Positions 8,757-18,136 are shown, numbered from the stretch's first letter. The stretch: 64,000 nucleotides of DNA from Paramagnetospirillum magneticum AMB-1 (GCF_000009985.1 NC_007626.1:3217943-3281942), one strand, 5' to 3'. The notes: generated by a model not told the origin, from the sequence alone. Translations and numbers: made by a program.

Positions 8757-11700
8757 TCATCCTCCCGGATGAACACTGGGACCCGCCGGCTCCGGCCGCG
8801 GGTCCCTTTTTTTGCCCGCTTCCGGCACCGCCTCGGCCTCGTGAAAGCTGAAGCGATCGACGAAATTCAGCCAACGGCGCAGATCCTGGATGGATGGGCG
8901 GGAGGGGAGCTCGGTCAAGGCCGCGTCCAGAGCCCGGAACTGGCCACGCAAATGCATCTGATCAGGGCCGCACAGGGCGGTAAGACCATCGATCGTGGTC
9001 CGGATATCCCCATCGTCCACGGCTTTTCCCAGGGCATGGCGCAAAGTCTGGGCAGCCCGGGGAAAGCCGATATCGATGGCCAGCAGGGTGATCAGGTCGC
9101 GCGCCCCGCTCCGGGTCTCGTCGCTGAGTTCCACCAGATGTTCCGTCGCCCCCTCGGCGATCTGCATGCGGATCATGACATAGACGTTCATCAGCCGCTT
9201 GGCAGCACGGGGCGTCGCCACGAAGTCATGCAGCGCCGACATGGCGGCGATTTCATGGGGGGCCAGCTCCAGGGGCGGAGGCACCTCCGCCGGGGCCGAG
9301 GGTTCCGCCGCCGCGTCCGCGGCCTTCGAGACATCGGCCGCCAGGGCATCGGTCCCGCCGGAATCGGAGGAGGACAGGGCCGATTCCCGCTCGCCCGTTT
9401 CCTCGCCGTCGTCGGCGTCCCCATCGTCGTTCTCGGACAAGCCGCCGGTCGTCGCCCCGGCCGCCGCGTCCGGGGCGGACCGGCGGGCCAGGGACGAAAC
9501 CAACTGCTGGAACGGCTCCTTGCCCAGGCCCGGCATGCGATAGGGAATCTGGAAGATCTTCTCCAGGTAGTTCTGGGGGCTGAACTCGCTGGCGGCGCGC
9601 TCGTCGTCGGTCATGTCCTCGTGACCGTCGAGATAGCGTTTGTACAGCGAGCGCTCCAGCCAGCGGGCATCGACGGCGACCACCACGGCGAACAGCTTGT
9701 AGGCCAGCAGCAGGTGGACGGCCTGCAACACCTCGACCACCTGGCAGGGCTCGCAGCGATCGAGATCGTCGATGTAAAGGACGATGCGCTGGACCTTGGA
9801 GCCCTTCTCCTTGCCCAGTCGCTCCAATTGGTCTTCCAGGCGTTCCAGGTCCTGGCGCAGAACCGAGATGATCCCGGTGCGGTCAAGATATTGCCGGTCG
9901 GAGCCGCGCTCGCGGACAAAGTCGTACATCAGCGCCCCGGCCTCGATCTGCTGCAGCCGGGTGACCGCCGAGGCGATCTCCTTGTCCGCCTCGGTCACCC
10001 GCTGCCGCTGGGCCTCGATGTCCTGGTCGAGGCGGGCGACGGCCTTCAGGCCCTCGTCATCCTTTCCGGGTCCGGCCTGCAGCAGGACGCCCCTGGCCTC
10101 CTCCAGCCGCTTCAACAGGCCCGCCGCCTGGGCCGGCACCTGCTTCACCGTATTGATGCGCTGCGCCACCCAGGCCGCCAACGCGGTCAGGGAGGAAAGC
10201 GCCGCCACCGCCGGTTCGAAATTGACGTGGATCAGCGAGGCAAGATGGCTCTGAACATCGGGCCACTTCGCCACCAGATAGGACAGGCCCAGCAAGGCCG
10301 AAACGATCACCCCGGTCCGCAGCCAGACCGGCCAGCCCAGCACGAAGCCGGGCAGGAGGGCCGCCACCGAGGTGGCCGTGCGGTTGACGTCGGCCAGGCA
10401 GGTCTCCAACTGGGCGAGGTCGTTGGGAACATCCTTGCCCAGTTTCCCGGTCAGCGCCTTCAGATCCTTTTGCCAGTCGCCGCCATGGAGCTTGGCCAGC
10501 GCCGCGCCGAGGCTGGCGACCGACACCTTGGCCGCCGCCGCCTTGCGCTCGGACAGCTTGGCGGCGATCGCGGCTTCGGTGGCCGCCCGCGAGTCCTGGA
10601 TGGCCTTGATGGCCTCCTCGGCCTCGGCCCTGAGGCGGCGGTTGGAGGAAACGCTCTCGGCCAGCCGGCGGCGCTCCTTTGCCACGGCCACGGTCACCGA
10701 CCGGTCGGGATCGCGCCCCGCCAGCTGGGCCGCCACGCCGTCGAAGATCCTCAAGGCCAGCGAAGCCCAGAGATTGCTGTCCAGGTAGTACCAGGCATTG
10801 AAGGTGATGTGCGCGACATTGGTGCAATAGGCGCCGTCGGCCGGGGCCGTTTTGGCGATCGCCTCCATCTCCTGGCGGATCAGCTTCATGAAGAAGCTCT
10901 TGCCGCTGCCCCAATTGCCGAACAGGCCGATGGCCAGAGGCATGGGAGTCGAGCCGGCGGCCAGCAACGTGGCGAAGGTTCTGGCCTTCCCCTGCACCCC
11001 CAACTGGTCCACCACCGGCCCCCGGCCGATGGCATCGGAGTTGACCCAGGGCAGCGCCGTGGCGGATTCAGCTCTGCCGTTGGTCGGGGGCTGGTCGATG
11101 ATTTCGGCATCGGGAAAGAGCCGGCGGGCATAGGCGGCGTCCTCCCCCGTGCCCAAAACCACGATGACGTGGAGGGGCCGGGACAGACTGATCTCGTCGA
11201 TCGCCCTTTTGATCGCGTCAAGGACGGAAAGGTCATCGCTATCTGTCGCGCCGATGAGGGGCAGCGCGATACTCTTCAGCCCCTCCTCTTCCACCAGACG
11301 GAGAATGGCGCTGACAGCAACCCCAGGAGACGGGCCGCCCTGTCCGCGGTAGGCGGTGGCGAGGATCAGGTTCCGTGGCAGGCCGTCGCCCCGAATGAGA
11401 CAGAGAAGCGGATTTTCCGGCCCCAGCCGACGGCCGGAAAGGGCTGCAATGATCGTGTCTTCCAGGGCACCGCCTGTCGCGGCTTGAAACGCCTCGAAAC
11501 TCGCCCCCTCGAAGGCTCCACCTGGTCCCAGGCGCAGCACGAAGGCATCACAGGGCAGACGCCAGCCCTCGTCCGTGACCACAAGGGAAACCCTGGGCTG
11601 GACAGAGGGGGGCTCAGCCCCTGACGTCTCCGACTTCGAAGACGCCGCCGGGCGTCCCCGGGAGACGGCGGCTTCGAGGAAGGGGCGCATGGGGGCCAGG

Positions 11701-12119
11701 GCGTCGGGGAAGCGCCTTGCCAGTTCGGAAAGAGCGTCCCGGTCCCATGCGACGGTGGGGAGCAGGTCGGCCCTGAGCTTGTCGGAAACAACGCCCGGCG
11801 TGATAACCAAGCCCCCGTAATTCCTCCGGACCCCCATCACCATATTGAGCGCGGAGCGGATTGAACGGACGTCTGCCGCGCCGACCCTCGACCGAACCTC
11901 GACAATGACATTTGGCGTCAACCCGAATATCTCGGCCTGTACGGGATCGAATTCGACGATGGCATCGACTTCAAAAGGTCGGCCCCCGAACTCTACATCG
12001 ATATTTCGCTCGATCCGCCAAACCCCCGGAAGACGGGACAGCATGTCCACGACCGCATCCTCAAGCTTTCGAGCGCTTCCGCCAAGCCGGCTACGGACGT
12101 TTGATTGAGTTATTTCCAT
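8757..12119 (-). CDS. Nuclease-like / macro-like / KAP P-loop NTPase, candidate defence protein
   Basis: A 1120-residue multidomain protein. Residues 15-135 resemble a Mrr-like restriction endonuclease fold: FEVDAIVEF (E50, D52) and VEVRSR (E74, R76, where ExK is usual), then GGLVITPG. Residues about 180-340 look like a macro domain (LILATAYRGQGGPSPG, IALPLIGAT, HVIVVLG). The KAP NTPase follows: Walker A GNWGSGKS at 401-408, then ITFNAWYY, coiled coils (475-530, 660-725), two or more membrane spans inserted near 587-655, and Walker B IVLYIDDLDR around 779-788. The tail holds an acidic low-complexity linker. KAP NTPases are linked to membrane-associated anti-phage defence. ATG 12119 was preferred to GTG 12140, which has no ribosome site. 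It stands alone, tail-to-tail with fadJ with one base between. Nuclease and macro calls are by eye. Confidence 0.78.
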   Translation of the reverse strand: MEITQSNVRSRLGGSARKLEDAVVDMLSRLPGVWRIERNIDVEFGGRPFEVDAIVEFDPVQAEIFGLTPNVIVEVRSRVGAADVRSIRSALNMVMGVRRNYGGLVITPGVVSDKLRADLLPTVAWDRDALSELARRFPDALAPMRPFLEAAVSRGRPAASSKSETSGAEPPSVQPRVSLVVTDEGWRLPCDAFVLRLGPGGAFEGASFEAFQAATGGALEDTIIAALSGRRLGPENPLLCLIRGDGLPRNLILATAYRGQGGPSPGVAVSAILRLVEEEGLKSIALPLIGATDSDDLSVLDAIKRAIDEISLSRPLHVIVVLGTGEDAAYARRLFPDAEIIDQPPTNGRAESATALPWVNSDAIGRGPVVDQLGVQGKARTFATLLAAGSTPMPLAIGLFGNWGSGKSFFMKLIRQEMEAIAKTAPADGAYCTNVAHITFNAWYYLDSNLWASLALRIFDGVAAQLAGRDPDRSVTVAVAKERRRLAESVSSNRRLRAEAEEAIKAIQDSRAATEAAIAAKLSERKAAAAKVSVASLGAALAKLHGGDWQKDLKALTGKLGKDVPNDLAQLETCLADVNRTATSVAALLPGFVLGWPVWLRTGVIVSALLGLSYLVAKWPDVQSHLASLIHVNFEPAVAALSSLTALAAWVAQRINTVKQVPAQAAGLLKRLEEARGVLLQAGPGKDDEGLKAVARLDQDIEAQRQRVTEADKEIASAVTRLQQIEAGALMYDFVRERGSDRQYLDRTGIISVLRQDLERLEDQLERLGKEKGSKVQRIVLYIDDLDRCEPCQVVEVLQAVHLLLAYKLFAVVVAVDARWLERSLYKRYLDGHEDMTDDERAASEFSPQNYLEKIFQIPYRMPGLGKEPFQQLVSSLARRSAPDAAAGATTGGLSENDDGDADDGEETGERESALSSSDSGGTDALAADVSKAADAAAEPSAPAEVPPPLELAPHEIAAMSALHDFVATPRAAKRLMNVYVMIRMQIAEGATEHLVELSDETRSGARDLITLLAIDIGFPRAAQTLRHALGKAVDDGDIRTTIDGLTALCGPDQMHLRGQFRALDAALTELPSRPSIQDLRRWLNFVDRFSFHEAEAVPEAGKKRDPRPEPAGPSVHPGG
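8779..8814 (+). terminator. Rho-independent terminator of the beta-oxidation unit
   Basis: GGGACCCG at 8779-8786 pairs with CGGGTCCC at 8800-8807, with inner CCGG pairing, followed by seven T (8808-8814). It ends the thiolase-fadJ transcript. The same DNA, read on the other strand, encodes the last residues of the KAP protein (RDPRPEPAG). Confidence 0.85.
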
Positions 12120-12147
12120 GATCCCGCCCCGGAAAGACACTTACCAT

Positions 12148-12176
12148 AACTTATCCGCCACCTATGCCGCGTACAA
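12148..12176 (-). promoter_or_regulatory. Candidate sigma-70 promoter of the KAP gene
   Basis: On the minus strand TTGTAC (12176-12171) and TAAGTT (12153-12148) are separated by 17 bases, about 30 bases before the chosen start. The match is moderate. The same AT-rich gap must also hold the promoter of the divergent radical SAM gene. Confidence 0.35.
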
Positions 12177-12257
12177 TTAAAAGAACACACCCGCGCCATC
12201 ATTCCGCCCCTTTCGAGGGGCCAAATTCCGTGGTTGAATAATCCCCGGGGGAAAAGC

Positions 12258-13379
12258 ATGACCGGGACCCGAACCGATCGTCAGGAGGCCGTGGCCGACA
12301 GGCTGGAGCGGTTCGTGACCGCCAAGGCCCGGCTGGCCGCCGAGCATCCGCTGCGTTACCTGTTCTGGGAGGCGACGCTGCGCTGCAATCTGGCCTGCCG
12401 CCATTGCGGCAGCGATTGCCTGCGCGACAATTCCAGCCGCGACCGGGAACTGCCGCCCGAGGCGATCAAGCGGGAATTGGCCGCCATCGCCCAGGCTTGC
12501 GACCCGCGCCACGTCACCCTGGCCATCATCGGCGGCGAGCCCCTGATCCGCCGCGACATCGAGGAGGTCGGCGCCTTCGCCGCCGGCCTCGGCTATGGCT
12601 GGGGCATCACCACCAACGCCATGCTGCTGGATGGGGCGCGGCTGGCCTCGCTCAAGACGGCGGGGCTGTCCACCATCTCGGTCAGCCTGGATGGGCTGGA
12701 ACCGGATCACGACGCCCTGCGTCGGCGGGACGGCGCCTTCCGTCAGGTCTCGGCGGCGCTGGAACGGCTGGTGGCCGATCCCTTCTATACCGCCTTCGAC
12801 GTTATCTGCTGCGTCAGCCGCCTCAATGTCGACCGGCTGGAGCCTTTCGTCGACCATCTGGCCGGCCTGGGCGTGCCGCAGGTGCGCTTCACCCCGGTGT
12901 TCTCGCGCGGGCGGGCCGGACGGGAGTCCGGGCTGATGCTGTCGGGTGGGCAATACCGCGACCTGCTGGCCTTCATCGCCCGTGCCCGGCAGGAGCGGAA
13001 CGACATCACGGTCACCCTCAGCGAGGAAGGCTATTGGGGCCCCGACTGGGAATGCCGGGTACGCGATGGCCTGCATTACTGCGGCTCGGGCACGGTGATC
13101 GCCACCATCCTGCACGATGGCGGCGTGACCGGCTGCCCCAGCGTCTCGCGCCGCTTTACCGAGGGCAGCATCCGCCAGTCCGCCTTCCTCGATGTGTGGC
13201 GGGACGGCTTCGGCCGTTTCCGCCAGGAGCGCCGCGCCGCCGCGCCGCAGGCCTGTGGCGCGTGCGACCACTGGGACCTGTGCGAGGGCGGCGGGTTCCA
13301 CCTGTTCGACCCCGAGGACCCGCAGACCGTCCATTGCGGCCTGCGCAAGATCGGTGACATGGGAGAATGTGATGACTGA
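12258..13379 (+). CDS. Radical SAM/SPASM domain protein
   Basis: A 373-residue enzyme. The radical SAM cluster motif CxxxCxxC is C43, C47, C50 (CNLACRHC); IIGGEPL is the GGE SAM-binding motif and SVSLDG a later strand. The C-terminal part is a SPASM domain with clustered Cys (HYCGSG, TGCPSV, ACGACDHWDLCEGG, HCGL) that should bind one or two more [4Fe-4S] clusters. Such enzymes modify peptides or proteins, or act in cofactor synthesis. ATG 12258 follows GGGGGAAA; a TTG at 12234 is the alternative. Its end overlaps the OmpA-like gene by eight bases, so the exported protein may be its partner or substrate. No short precursor peptide gene was seen nearby. Substrate unknown. Confidence 0.85.
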   Translation: MTGTRTDRQEAVADRLERFVTAKARLAAEHPLRYLFWEATLRCNLACRHCGSDCLRDNSSRDRELPPEAIKRELAAIAQACDPRHVTLAIIGGEPLIRRDIEEVGAFAAGLGYGWGITTNAMLLDGARLASLKTAGLSTISVSLDGLEPDHDALRRRDGAFRQVSAALERLVADPFYTAFDVICCVSRLNVDRLEPFVDHLAGLGVPQVRFTPVFSRGRAGRESGLMLSGGQYRDLLAFIARARQERNDITVTLSEEGYWGPDWECRVRDGLHYCGSGTVIATILHDGGVTGCPSVSRRFTEGSIRQSAFLDVWRDGFGRFRQERRAAAPQACGACDHWDLCEGGGFHLFDPEDPQTVHCGLRKIGDMGECDD

Positions 13380-13875
13380 CAGCCGCCGCGATTTCCTGCT
13401 GCGTTTTGCCGCCGCCGCCCTGGCCGCCGGCGGAACCGGCTGCGAGTCTCCCGTGGAAACGGCGGACGAGCCGCTGACCCGGCGCGAGACTCCCCTGGCC
13501 GTCTACGGCCCGCCCCCCGCCCGCCCCAGAACCGAGCTGCGCGAGATGGAAATCCTCTTCGCCGCCGGACGGCTGGATTTGGACGCCAAGGCTCGGCAAA
13601 TCCTCGACGACGTGGCCGGCATCCTGGCGCGGGAAGCCTCCATTCCGGTGATCATCGAGGGCCATGCCGACGACACGGGCACCCGCGAATACAATCTGGC
13701 CATCGGCGAACGCCGGGCCGAGACGGTGCGGCAATACCTGATCGGGCGCGGCGTCGACGGGGAGCGGATCAGGGCCATCTCCTTCGGCAAGGAACGCCCC
13801 CGCGCCCCAGGCCGCACCAAGGCGGCGCGAGCGGCCAACCGGCGGGTCGTGGTCAGGCTGGAACCCGGCGCCTGA
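13372..13875 (+). CDS. Exported OmpA-like (peptidoglycan-associated) protein with Tat-type signal
   Basis: A 167-residue protein starting MTDSRRDFLLRFAAAA, a twin-arginine signal (SRRDFL) ending near GGTGC, a loose lipobox whose Cys could be lipidated. Residues about 58-165 are an OmpA C-terminal domain: ILFAAG strand, IIEGHADDTGTREYNLAIGERRA with the conserved peptidoglycan-contact D and R, and ISFGKERP. It should sit in the periplasm bound to peptidoglycan. A Tat signal is unusual for this family and suggests it is folded, or carries a modification, before export; this fits its translational coupling (eight-base overlap) with the radical SAM enzyme. That link is inference. Confidence 0.78.
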   Translation: MTDSRRDFLLRFAAAALAAGGTGCESPVETADEPLTRRETPLAVYGPPPARPRTELREMEILFAAGRLDLDAKARQILDDVAGILAREASIPVIIEGHADDTGTREYNLAIGERRAETVRQYLIGRGVDGERIRAISFGKERPRAPGRTKAARAANRRVVVRLEPGA

Positions 13876-13892
13876 GCCTCACATGACCCGAG

Positions 13893-13930
13893 CCTGACGG
13901 GTTGCCGCCCCGGGGCGGCGGCCCGTCAGG
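13893..13930. terminator. Bidirectional hairpin between convergent genes
   Basis: CCTGACGGG (13893-13901) and CCCGTCAGG (13922-13930) enclose a second palindrome, GCCGCCCCGGGGCGGC at 13904-13919. It separates the plus-strand OmpA-like gene from the minus-strand chemoreceptor and can serve both transcripts. Confidence 0.65.
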
Positions 13931-13937
13931 AAATGAA

Positions 13938-16149
13938 TCAGACCGCATAGCCCAGGCGCAAGGCCCCCCAATGGCGGCCGCGGATCATGATGGGCGACGA
14001 GACATCGATCATCAGGACGCTCTTGTCGCCCATCTGGCGGCGATAGCTTTGCACCAGGGACGGCTTGGCGGCGTTGCGGGCGGCGGCCAGGCCGGTGGGA
14101 TCGGTGAACATCCGGCGATTGCGGCAATTGGCGTCGTTCCACACCGGGTCGTTGCCCTGGGGCTGGGAGAACTTGGCATTGTGGGTGGGGAGATAGCCGT
14201 TGCGATCCACGCCGACGCAGAACACCGCCTTGGGGAACTGGACCAGGGCCTTTTCCTGAATTTCCGGGAATAACCGGTCGGCCAGTTCGGTGAAGCGGGT
14301 GGTAACCTGCTGGGGCGAGGTGCCGGGAATGGGCTGGTAGGAGTCGTCGAACAGGTCGTCGAGGCCGATCTCGCCCCGCTCCACCGCGCCTTCCAGCCGG
14401 CGGGCCAGATCGGCGGCCCCGGCCCGGACATAATCGGCGAAGGCCAGATCGTCGGAATGGGTGATCTGTTCCTCGTTCTTGATGGCGGCCAGGAATGAAT
14501 CCACCCCGGCATGCAGCGAATCCGCCTTGGCCACCAGTTGCCGGGCGGAATCCAGCACGTCGGTGGCGATCTGGCCGCTGGACGAGGTGGCGGCGCTGAC
14601 CGATTGGATGCTGTCGGTCACCGTCAGCGCCCCCACCGCCGCCTGCTGGACGTTGCGGGCGATTTCCTGGGTGGCGGCATCCTGCTGGTCCACCGCCTGG
14701 GTGATCTCGGCCGAGATGGCGTCGATCTCGCTGATGGTGCCGCTGATATGGGCGATGGCGCCCACCGCCGCGCTGGTGCGGCTTTGCACCACGCCGATCT
14801 GGCTGGCGATCTCCTCGGTGGCCTTGGCGGTCTGGGTGGCCAGAGTCTTGACCTCGCCCGCCACGACCGCGAAGCCCTTCCCCGCCTCGCCGGCCCGCGC
14901 CGCCTCGATGGTGGCGTTCAGCGCCAGCAGATTGGTCTGGGCGGCGATGGAGTTGATCAGGTCCACCACCTCGCCGATGCGCTGAGCGGCCTCGGCCAGA
15001 CCGCGCACGATTTCGGTGGCTTCCTCGGATTCGCGGGCCGCGTTGCGGGCCATGGAACTGGAATGGCTGACCCGGCGGCCGATTTCCTTGATGGAGGCCG
15101 ACAATTCCTCGGCGCCCGCCGCCACCGGAATTGACGTTGTCGGAGGCCTGGGCGGCGGCATTGGACACCGCCTCGGATTGCAGCTTCACCGTTTCGGAGA
15201 TGGACTCCATCTCGCCCGCCGTCTTCTGCATGTGGCCGGAGGCGTCGACCACCGCCTCCAGGGTGCCGGTGACGCTGGCCTCGAAGCGGGCGGCGTGCTG
15301 TTCAAGGGCGATGCGCCGCTGCTCCTTGGCCTCCTGGTCGGCCTTCTGGGCCTGTTCCAGTTCCTGGGCGTGGCGCTTGTTGGCCTTGAACACCTCGACC
15401 GCCGCCGCCATCTCGGCGATTTCGTCGCCCCGGTCGAGGAAGGGCACGTCCACGTCGAGATCGTCGCCGGCCAGTTTGCCCATCACCCGGGTGATCTCGT
15501 CCACGGGCCGGGCGATCATCCGCCCCATGGCCAGGGTGGCGAGAGCGCCGATCAGCAGGAAGGCCCCCAGGACCAGGGCGTAATTCACTTCCGTCGAGGC
15601 GGCCAGGGCGGCTGTATCACGATAATCATCGGCGGCGCGGGAGGCGGCCTTGGCCGCCAGCCCCCGGAGGTCGGCGCGCAGCCCGTCATACTCGATCTCG
15701 GTAGCGCCCATCATGGACAGCGCGGTGATATGGTCGCTTTCATACATGCCCAGCACATCACCCACCGCCAGGGCGTAATCCTTGACGTGCTTGGCCATGG
15801 CGGGTTCGGCCTCCATGGCCTTGAGCAGCTGGTTGGCCTTGTCGCTGAAGGCCTTCACGTCGGCGTTCAACTGCTTGTCCAGTTGAGTGATCTTGTCCTT
15901 GTCCTCCTTGGCGGCCTTCCAGCCCAGGAGACGGTAGAGATTGGACTCGATGGTGGCGGCCATCCCGTCCAGTTCGGCGGCGGCCCGGCTGTTGGCGAAG
16001 GAGGTGTTGACCATGCTGTCCATGGCCAGATTCTGCCGCGCCATGGCGAAGTGGAAGACCACGCCCAGCACCAGCATGGAGATGATCAGGATAACGGGAG
16101 CAACGAAAACCTTGATCAGAATCCGGGTATTTGCAATCAAAGCAAGCAT
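13938..16149 (-). pseudogene. Methyl-accepting chemotaxis protein, split by a one-base frameshift
   Basis: Read with one correction this is a 736-residue chemoreceptor. It has TM1 (residues about 12-34), a helical periplasmic sensor, TM2 (about 193-212), a HAMP domain, and the signalling domain with the hairpin tip region AAQTNLLALNATIEAARAGE. A further cytoplasmic Cache/PAS-like domain at the C-terminus ends DVSSPIMIRGRHWGALRLGY. The N-terminal frame runs from ATG 16149 (GGGAGGG upstream) to about 15127 and then turns to low-complexity nonsense after ASDNVNS. The rest continues one frame over (VAAGAEELSAS). One extra G in the GG at 15127-15128 explains it. Either a disabled receptor or a sequence error. 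Confidence 0.8.
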
Positions 16150-16343
16150 TCATCCCTCCCAGGCCTGTGGCCGCGTTGTCCCCTTCTCTTTTCTGGAAGG
16201 GTTACATGCGAAACGCGCTGGAACAACCAGGGCGACCCGGGTCGAGCCTACATGTTTCACTCCGGCATCGCCATAGCGCCAAACGCAAGGATAAGGCTTC
16301 GACCCCCCTGGTCAGATGGGATCAACCCTGCTTCACTCTTTCC

Positions 16344-17090
16344 ATGGTCATGGACAATTTTCGTATCACCGATCTGGGCGACACCGCCTTTGCCGTGGAA
16401 TTCGGCGACGGCGTCGACCCCGCCGCCAATGCCCGGGTGACCGCCCTGCGGCATGGCGTGCTGCTGGCCCGGCGGCAAGGCGGCCTGGCCGGGCTGGTGG
16501 AGACCATTCCCACCTTCCGCTCGCTGCTGGTCCAGTATGACCCGCTGCTCACCGGCCGGGCGGTCCTGGAGGCCGAGATCCGCGCCATCGCCGCCCAAAG
16601 CGCCGCCGCGCCCGCCGGGGGCGGCCGGACCTGGGTCATTCCCGCCTGCTACGACGAAGACCTGGGCGAGGATCTGGCCGAACTGGGCCGGGCCGCCGGC
16701 CTGTCGCGGGACGAGGCCATCGCCCTGCATACCGGGGCCGAGTTCACGGTCTACATGCTGGGCTTCATGCCCGGCTTCGCCTATATGGGCGGCGTGCCCG
16801 AAGCGCTGCGCCGGCCGCGCCGGGCCTCGCCCCGGCTCAAGGTGCCGCCGGGCTCCGTGGCCCTGGCCGATGCCCTGTGCGCCGTCTATCCCTGGGAAAG
16901 CCCCGGCGGCTGGCATCTGATCGGCCAGACCCCGGTCAGCTTCTTCGACCTGGGACGCGAGCCGCCCATTTTACTGGCCGCCGGAGACCGGGTGCGCTTT
17001 CGCGCCATGGACCGCGCCGAGTTCGAGGCCGCCCGGCGGGACTCCACCCTGGTGGCGCCCGAGCGCCTGCTGTTGGCGGAGGACCCGTGA
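16344..17090 (+). CDS. pxpB: 5-oxoprolinase subunit B (KipI family)
   Basis: A 248-residue protein of the KipI/PxpB family (carboxyltransferase domain subdomain C/D), recognised by TLGDTAFAVEFG-like opening (DLGDTAFAVEFGD), FMPGFAYMGG and PRRASPRLKVPPGSVALA. With PxpA and PxpC it forms the ATP-dependent 5-oxoprolinase that opens pyroglutamate to glutamate in the cytoplasm. Two in-frame ATGs (16344, 16350) are close; no good ribosome site is seen, and 16344 was taken. The TGA stop shares its A with the ATG of pxpC, so the pair is translationally coupled. Confidence 0.9.
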   Translation: MVMDNFRITDLGDTAFAVEFGDGVDPAANARVTALRHGVLLARRQGGLAGLVETIPTFRSLLVQYDPLLTGRAVLEAEIRAIAAQSAAAPAGGGRTWVIPACYDEDLGEDLAELGRAAGLSRDEAIALHTGAEFTVYMLGFMPGFAYMGGVPEALRRPRRASPRLKVPPGSVALADALCAVYPWESPGGWHLIGQTPVSFFDLGREPPILLAAGDRVRFRAMDRAEFEAARRDSTLVAPERLLLAEDP

Positions 17091-18130
17091 TGGCGGACGG
17101 ACTGGAGATCGTTCATCCCGGCCTTTACACCACCGTCCAGGATCTGGGCCGCTTCGGCTTTCAGGATCTGGGGGTGCCGCCCTCGGGCGCCCTGGACACG
17201 GTGGGCCTGCGACAGGCCAACGCCCTGGTGGGCAACCGGCCGGGCGAAGCCTGCCTGGAGATCAGCTATGTGGGGCCGGTGATCCGCGTCGCCGCCGAGT
17301 CCGTGCGCATCGCCGTCTCCGGCGAGGTACGGCTGGCGGTGGCCGATGGCGGCCCGCCCCGGCCCCTGGCCTCCAACCGCTCGCACCGGCTCGGGCGCGG
17401 CGACACGCTGACCGTCGGCGCCGTCAGCGGCGCCTCCACCGCCTATCTCGCCGTGGAGGGCGGATTCGACCTTCCCCCGGTGCTGGGCAGCCTGTCCTCC
17501 TATGGCCGGGCCGGGCTGGGGCCGCTGGGCGGCCGCCCGCCGGTGGCGGGGACCATCCTGCCCCTCCGCCTCGGCCAGTGCCGCGACAGCGACGAGATGA
17601 CCTTCGCCAAGCCCATGGATTACGGCGCGGGACCGGTCCGGGTCGTGCTCGGCCCCCAAAGGGAGGCCTTCACCGAGGACGCCGTCGCCACCCTGCTGGG
17701 ATCGCAATACCGCGTCAGCAAGGAAGCCGACCGCATGGGACTACGCCTGGACGGCCCGAAGCTGCGGCACCGCGTCTCGGCCGACATCGCCTCGGACGGA
17801 CTGGTCAGCGGCTGCATCCAGGTGCCGGGCAACGGCCTGCCCATCATCTTGCTGGCCGACCACCAGACGGTGGGCGGCTATGCCAAGATCGCCACGGTGA
17901 TCTCCGCCGACCTGCCCCGCCTGGGCCGCGCCGTGCCGGGCACCGTCCTCGCCTTCGCCGCCGTGACGGTGGCCGAGGCCGAGAGCTTGCGCCGCGCCCA
18001 GGAAAACGGAATTCAGCGGCTGATCCGAGAGATCGTTCCCGTGCCGGCCACCGGCATCGATCTCGACGCCCTCTATGGCGCGGACCTGATCTCGGGCATG
18101 GTGGATGCCGTCAGTGGACTGGGGAGATAG
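17090..18130 (+). CDS. pxpC: 5-oxoprolinase subunit C (biotin-dependent carboxyltransferase family, KipA)
   Basis: A 346-residue protein of the KipA/PxpC family. Markers are the opening GLYTTVQDLGRFGFQDLGV, the PPSGALD turn, TYRVS-like QYRVSKEADRMGLRL and the PGNGLPIILLADHQTVGGY stretch. It is the partner of PxpB in 5-oxoprolinase. ATG 17090 overlaps the pxpB stop by one base; pxpA starts six bases after its end. Full length for the family. Confidence 0.9.
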   Translation: MADGLEIVHPGLYTTVQDLGRFGFQDLGVPPSGALDTVGLRQANALVGNRPGEACLEISYVGPVIRVAAESVRIAVSGEVRLAVADGGPPRPLASNRSHRLGRGDTLTVGAVSGASTAYLAVEGGFDLPPVLGSLSSYGRAGLGPLGGRPPVAGTILPLRLGQCRDSDEMTFAKPMDYGAGPVRVVLGPQREAFTEDAVATLLGSQYRVSKEADRMGLRLDGPKLRHRVSADIASDGLVSGCIQVPGNGLPIILLADHQTVGGYAKIATVISADLPRLGRAVPGTVLAFAAVTVAEAESLRRAQENGIQRLIREIVPVPATGIDLDALYGADLISGMVDAVSGLGR

Positions 18131-18136
18131 GCGGCC

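Noticed and set aside
13879..15126. Continuation of the chemoreceptor N-terminal frame to the end of the gene
   Set aside because: After ASDNVNS this frame is Arg/Gly/His-rich nonsense, while the neighbouring frame restores the signalling domain.
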